A DNA stretch of 13,284 nucleotides from positions 1 through 13,284 of the forward strand of contig JAFOLE010000243.1 in the NCBI GenBank assembly GCA_017419465.1, written 5' to 3'. Positions 12,436-13,284 of the stretch are shown piece after piece (position 1 is the first letter of the stretch; each line of letters starts with the position of its first letter). Source of the stretch: Solobacterium sp. Its GTDB lineage: Bacteria; Bacillota_I; Bacilli_A; Erysipelotrichales; Erysipelotrichaceae. The notes beneath the pieces were generated by a model. That model did not search any database. It was not told the DNA's origin and saw only the letters and a list, made by a program, of their open reading frames with translations. Made by a program: the position numbers and the translations under genes.

Positions 12436-13284
12436 TCAGGCACTCTTCTTTGCCTTGTCTGCCTGAACAGACCGATAGATAAGACGGTTCTTGAAGCCGG
12501 AGAGGAAGGACTCTGCCGCTACAAGGAGAATAATGATACCCTGAATAACTGAAATGAACTCATACGGGATATCACCGGATGTATTGACGACGTCTGCGCC
12601 GATCCGGACATATGCCAGGAACAGTGCGCCGATCGGTACGAGCACCGGGTTCTTCTTCGCAAGAACCGCAACAAGCAGACCGTCAAATCCATGTCCTGTG
12701 GAGGCTGTCCACTGGAACCGCTTGTAGCTGTTCATGATTTCGGTCGCACCGGCAACACCGGCAAGCGCGCCGCCGGCGAGCTGTGCCGCAAACGAGATAC
12801 CGAGGGTCGAAAGACCGACAGCAGTCGCAAACTTCGGGTTGGAGCCGACAATGCGCATCTTCCAGCCGAATGCGGTCTTGAAGAAGATGATCGAGACAAT
12901 GACAACCGCGATCAGTGCGATGATCACACCGGCACCGATACGCATCTTGCCGAACAGCGTCGCGAACTGGATCTGTTTCGGGAGTTCATAGGAACCGATG
13001 AATGAAATGCCCGGGTCCTTCATGTAGTAACGGAGAATATAGATTGCAAGCTGAGCAATGACGGAGTTGAGCATCAGGGAGACGACAACGACGTTTGCGT
13101 TGAGCTTGCGGTCCATGATTGCCGGAATGAACGACAGCACCGCACCGACGATTGCACCGACGATCAGAAGCAGCGGAATCAGGATGATTGCCGGCATGTT
13201 CTGGCCGATCGCGAGCGCAACCCAGGTGATGATACAGCCGGAAAGCATGAAGATACTTTCACCGATCAGGTTGAACTTGTTAAC
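12436..13284 (-). CDS. Nucleoside-type ABC transporter permease (NupP/YufP-like), 5' end outside window
   Basis: This is the partner permease of the same importer. The frame stays open to the window edge: twelve codons (VNKFNLIGESIF) precede the first internal Met at 13248, and these match the FNIGxEG region of the family. The Met is therefore not the start and about 282 C-terminal residues are visible. Features are long hydrophobic helices (ILIPLLLIVGAIVGAVLSFIP and others), the cytoplasmic coupling loop RIVGSNPKFATAVGLS, and GFDGLLVAVLAKKNPVLVP, where the family usually has GFDGIAVALLG-x-NP. The C-terminus is basic (KAKKSA). It is followed 17 nt later by the second permease. Substrate-binding lipoprotein and ATPase genes are expected upstream, off the right side. 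Confidence 0.9.
   Translation of the reverse strand, partial: VNKFNLIGESIFMLSGCIITWVALAIGQNMPAIILIPLLLIVGAIVGAVLSFIPAIMDRKLNANVVVVSLMLNSVIAQLAIYILRYYMKDPGISFIGSYELPKQIQFATLFGKMRIGAGVIIALIAVVIVSIIFFKTAFGWKMRIVGSNPKFATAVGLSTLGISFAAQLAGGALAGVAGATEIMNSYKRFQWTASTGHGFDGLLVAVLAKKNPVLVPIGALFLAYVRIGADVVNTSGDIPYEFISVIQGIIILLVAAESFLSGFKNRLIYRSVQADKAKKSA

Overview
The window looks like a chromosomal segment of a low- to mid-GC Bacillota, possibly an Erysipelotrichia-like gut or oral anaerobe. This is inferred from RNase HIII, MutS2, a CvpA protein next to mutS2, a BMP/Nup-type nucleoside ABC transporter and strong AGGAGG ribosome binding sites. The exact taxon cannot be fixed from the sequence. Almost all genes are on the minus strand. 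The exceptions are a truncated gene at the left edge and rnhC.

Layout from left to right. (1) 2-214 (+) is the 3' end of an unrecognised gene, separated by a bidirectional terminator from the minus-strand genes. (2) 244-6238 (-) is a tightly coupled genome-maintenance operon, in transcription order cvpA, mutS2, uvrC and an M15-family D,D-carboxypeptidase-like membrane protein. The junctions are a 4-bp ATGA overlap, a 4-nt gap and an 11-bp overlap. (3) 6315-8549 (-) is glgB, a glycogen branching enzyme with an unusual ~110-residue Lys/Ala/Pro-rich N-terminal extension. It has its own terminator, a consensus -10 box and a 16-bp perfect palindrome in its leader. (4) 8708-9202 (-) is a GNAT acetyltransferase, divergent from (5) rnhC (9238-10083, +) across only 35 bp. 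(6) 10089-13284 (-) is a nucleoside uptake and salvage unit: two BMP/Nup-type ABC permeases (the first cut by the window edge), a hairpin, a nucleoside phosphorylase and a flavodoxin-fold oxidoreductase.

The transporter and phosphorylase would import nucleosides and cleave them to base plus ribose-1-phosphate. The cvpA-mutS2-uvrC group handles DNA damage and ribosome or genome quality control. rnhC lies 3 kb from cvpA-mutS2, which recalls the rnhC-zapA-cvpA-polX-mutS2 cluster of Bacillus, here rearranged and lacking zapA and polX.

No CRISPR array, insertion sequence, prophage, tRNA or rRNA was seen, and no stretch over 300 bp lacks a gene. Nothing here clearly forms an undescribed multi-gene system. 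The most interesting points are the histone-H1-like tail on GlgB, the palindrome in its leader, the hairpin inside the nucleoside operon, and active-site or motif deviations in the MutS2 Smr domain, the M15 peptidase and the nucleoside phosphorylase.
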